A stretch of DNA of 64,000 nt, from positions 95,846 through 159,845 of the forward strand of contig CALGIG010000132.1 in NCBI GenBank assembly GCA_937915865.1, given 5' to 3'. The first letter of the stretch is position 1. The number at the start of each line of letters is the position of its first letter. A program made the translations under genes and the position numbers. Positions 63,251 to 64,000 of this stretch are shown piece after piece. The DNA comes from an uncultured Prolixibacteraceae bacterium. Lineage in GTDB: Bacteria > Bacteroidota > Bacteroidia > Bacteroidales > Prolixibacteraceae. The notes below the pieces were generated by a model. It searched no databases. It was not told where the DNA came from and was given only the letters and a program-made list of their open reading frames with translations.

Positions 63251-63834
63251 AAAATCCGCATTAGTTCGATTGTAAAAATCCCAAATAAATAGGATTTGAG
63301 TGCCTGTCTGATCAAACTTCCAACGGTAACCTGTGTTACTCCCACTTATGTGGTACTAGGCCTGTTTTAGCAGCCAAAAGCATACTCGTGCAAAATTTAT
63401 AGTGTTGAATTTTCCAAACGTAGAACCAATGCGGACAATATCTTTGCTCAATATGTTTCAGAACGATTTTCTGATTCAAATATAAATGGTGCATTTCGAT
63501 TTTCCAATAAAATCAAGGGTTTTAATAACATATTGCCAATATCGTGTTGATTTACAGAGTTCTTAAGCCAAACATTTTTTAGGTAGAAAACTTTATTGCA
63601 TAAATACCGTACAAAAAAAATGTGAGATTGTGTTATCTGCATTTTATTATGTGTCTTTTGGCCTGAAAGAACAACTAAAATACCTAATTTTTTATCAGAA
63701 TTTTTTTTGCTAAAGAAAAAAGTAGTTCTATATTTGCACGCACATTTGCAAAGGCGAATTGTGGTGTTAAAACATGATTTTTGACACAAAAAAATTGAAA
63801 ATTTGGAATAATAATTTATTCTGCAACAAGCTTT
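63251..63834. other. intergenic region between lnt and the tRNA genes
   Basis: AT-rich, without a supported gene. The minus-strand ORF 63448-63789 has no recognisable domain and is probably spurious. The right part holds the tRNA promoter. I see no hairpin terminator right after lnt. Confidence 0.5.
63706..63736 (+). promoter_or_regulatory. promoter of the tRNA-Ser/tRNA-Pro unit
   Basis: TTTG (63706-63709), 19 nt and TATATTTG (63729-63736) match the Bacteroidota consensus exactly. Transcription would start near 63742, about 90 nt ahead of mature tRNA-Ser, leaving a 5' leader to be removed by RNase P. Confidence 0.7.
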
Positions 63835-63924
<90 letters not shown>

Positions 63925-63949
63925 GCTTAATAAATTATTGCAAAAATAT

Positions 63950-64000
63950 CGGGGTGTAGTACAGTTGGTAGTATGCCTGGTTTGGGACCAGGAGGTCGTC
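63950..64000 (+). tRNA. tRNA-Pro(TGG), truncated by the window end
   Basis: The first 51 nt of a tRNA: acceptor 5' strand CGGGGTG, D arm TACAGTTGGTA, and anticodon stem-loop CCTGG-TTTGGGA-CCAGG with TGG at 63983-63985. The variable region, T arm and 3' acceptor strand lie beyond the window. It starts 27 bp after tRNA-Ser and is probably in the same transcript. Confidence 0.92.

Noticed and set aside
63448..63789. Minus-strand ORF of 113 aa before the tRNA genes
   Set aside because: It overlaps the tRNA promoter, is rich in K, N and F as expected from AT-rich DNA, and has no recognisable motif.

Overview
The window comes from a low-GC member of the Bacteroidota, most likely class Bacteroidia (Marinilabiliales/Prolixibacteraceae-like; this is inference, since no 16S gene is present). 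Supporting signs are a type IX secretion C-terminal signal, BtuB-like TonB receptors, many Bacteroidota-restricted families (DUF4876, DUF6850, DUF4857, DUF4924, DUF5606, YbbR, long NusB), repeated TAnnTTTG promoter boxes, and the near absence of Shine-Dalgarno sequences.

Layout. 1-3.9 kb: an ArsF-like thioredoxin-fold protein, argS with a strong terminator, and a hypothetical gene. 3.9-13.0 kb: a complete type II-C CRISPR-Cas locus. It has a divergent tracrRNA with its own consensus promoter, cas9, an interposed REP-associated tyrosine transposase (RAYT), cas1, cas2, a bidirectional terminator, and an array of 31 repeats and 30 spacers read on the minus strand. REP-like palindromes sit at the tracrRNA 3' end, on both sides of the transposase, inside the transposase gene and, decayed, between cas2 and the array. 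13.1-18.2 kb: an AraC regulator, an MFS exporter, a flavodoxin-fold reductase and two aldo/keto reductases. 18.2-30.5 kb: uvrB, a ParDE module, photolyase, a GOLPH3-like protein, threonine aldolase, rhomboid protease, a broken nucleotidyltransferase module, and the nusB-DUF1573-yajC and YbbR-coaE-djlA runs. 30.7-34.9 kb: two OmpA/TSP3 paralogues, a DnaQ-like exonuclease and DUF5606.

34.9-49.4 kb: a BtuB-like receptor, an ECF sigma factor, and then a tight eight-gene run. That run encodes a lipoprotein, a T9SS-secreted beta-propeller-like protein, a TonB receptor, DUF4876, a DUF6850 barrel, an ABC ATPase, an ABC permease and DUF4857. It looks like one envelope-spanning machine with no assigned job. 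49.4-64 kb: DJ-1/PfpI, a TPR histidine kinase, an exonuclease with udk, manA, engB, prs, rplY, pth, an S4 protein, DUF4924, a LysM amidase, a 5'-nucleotidase split over two genes, lnt, and tRNA-Ser(GCT) followed by a truncated tRNA-Pro(TGG).

The two regions most worth follow-up are the CRISPR locus colonised by a transposase and its palindromes, with a cas9 leader that can mimic crRNA, and the eight-gene envelope cluster. All product calls rest on reading motifs; no database search was run.
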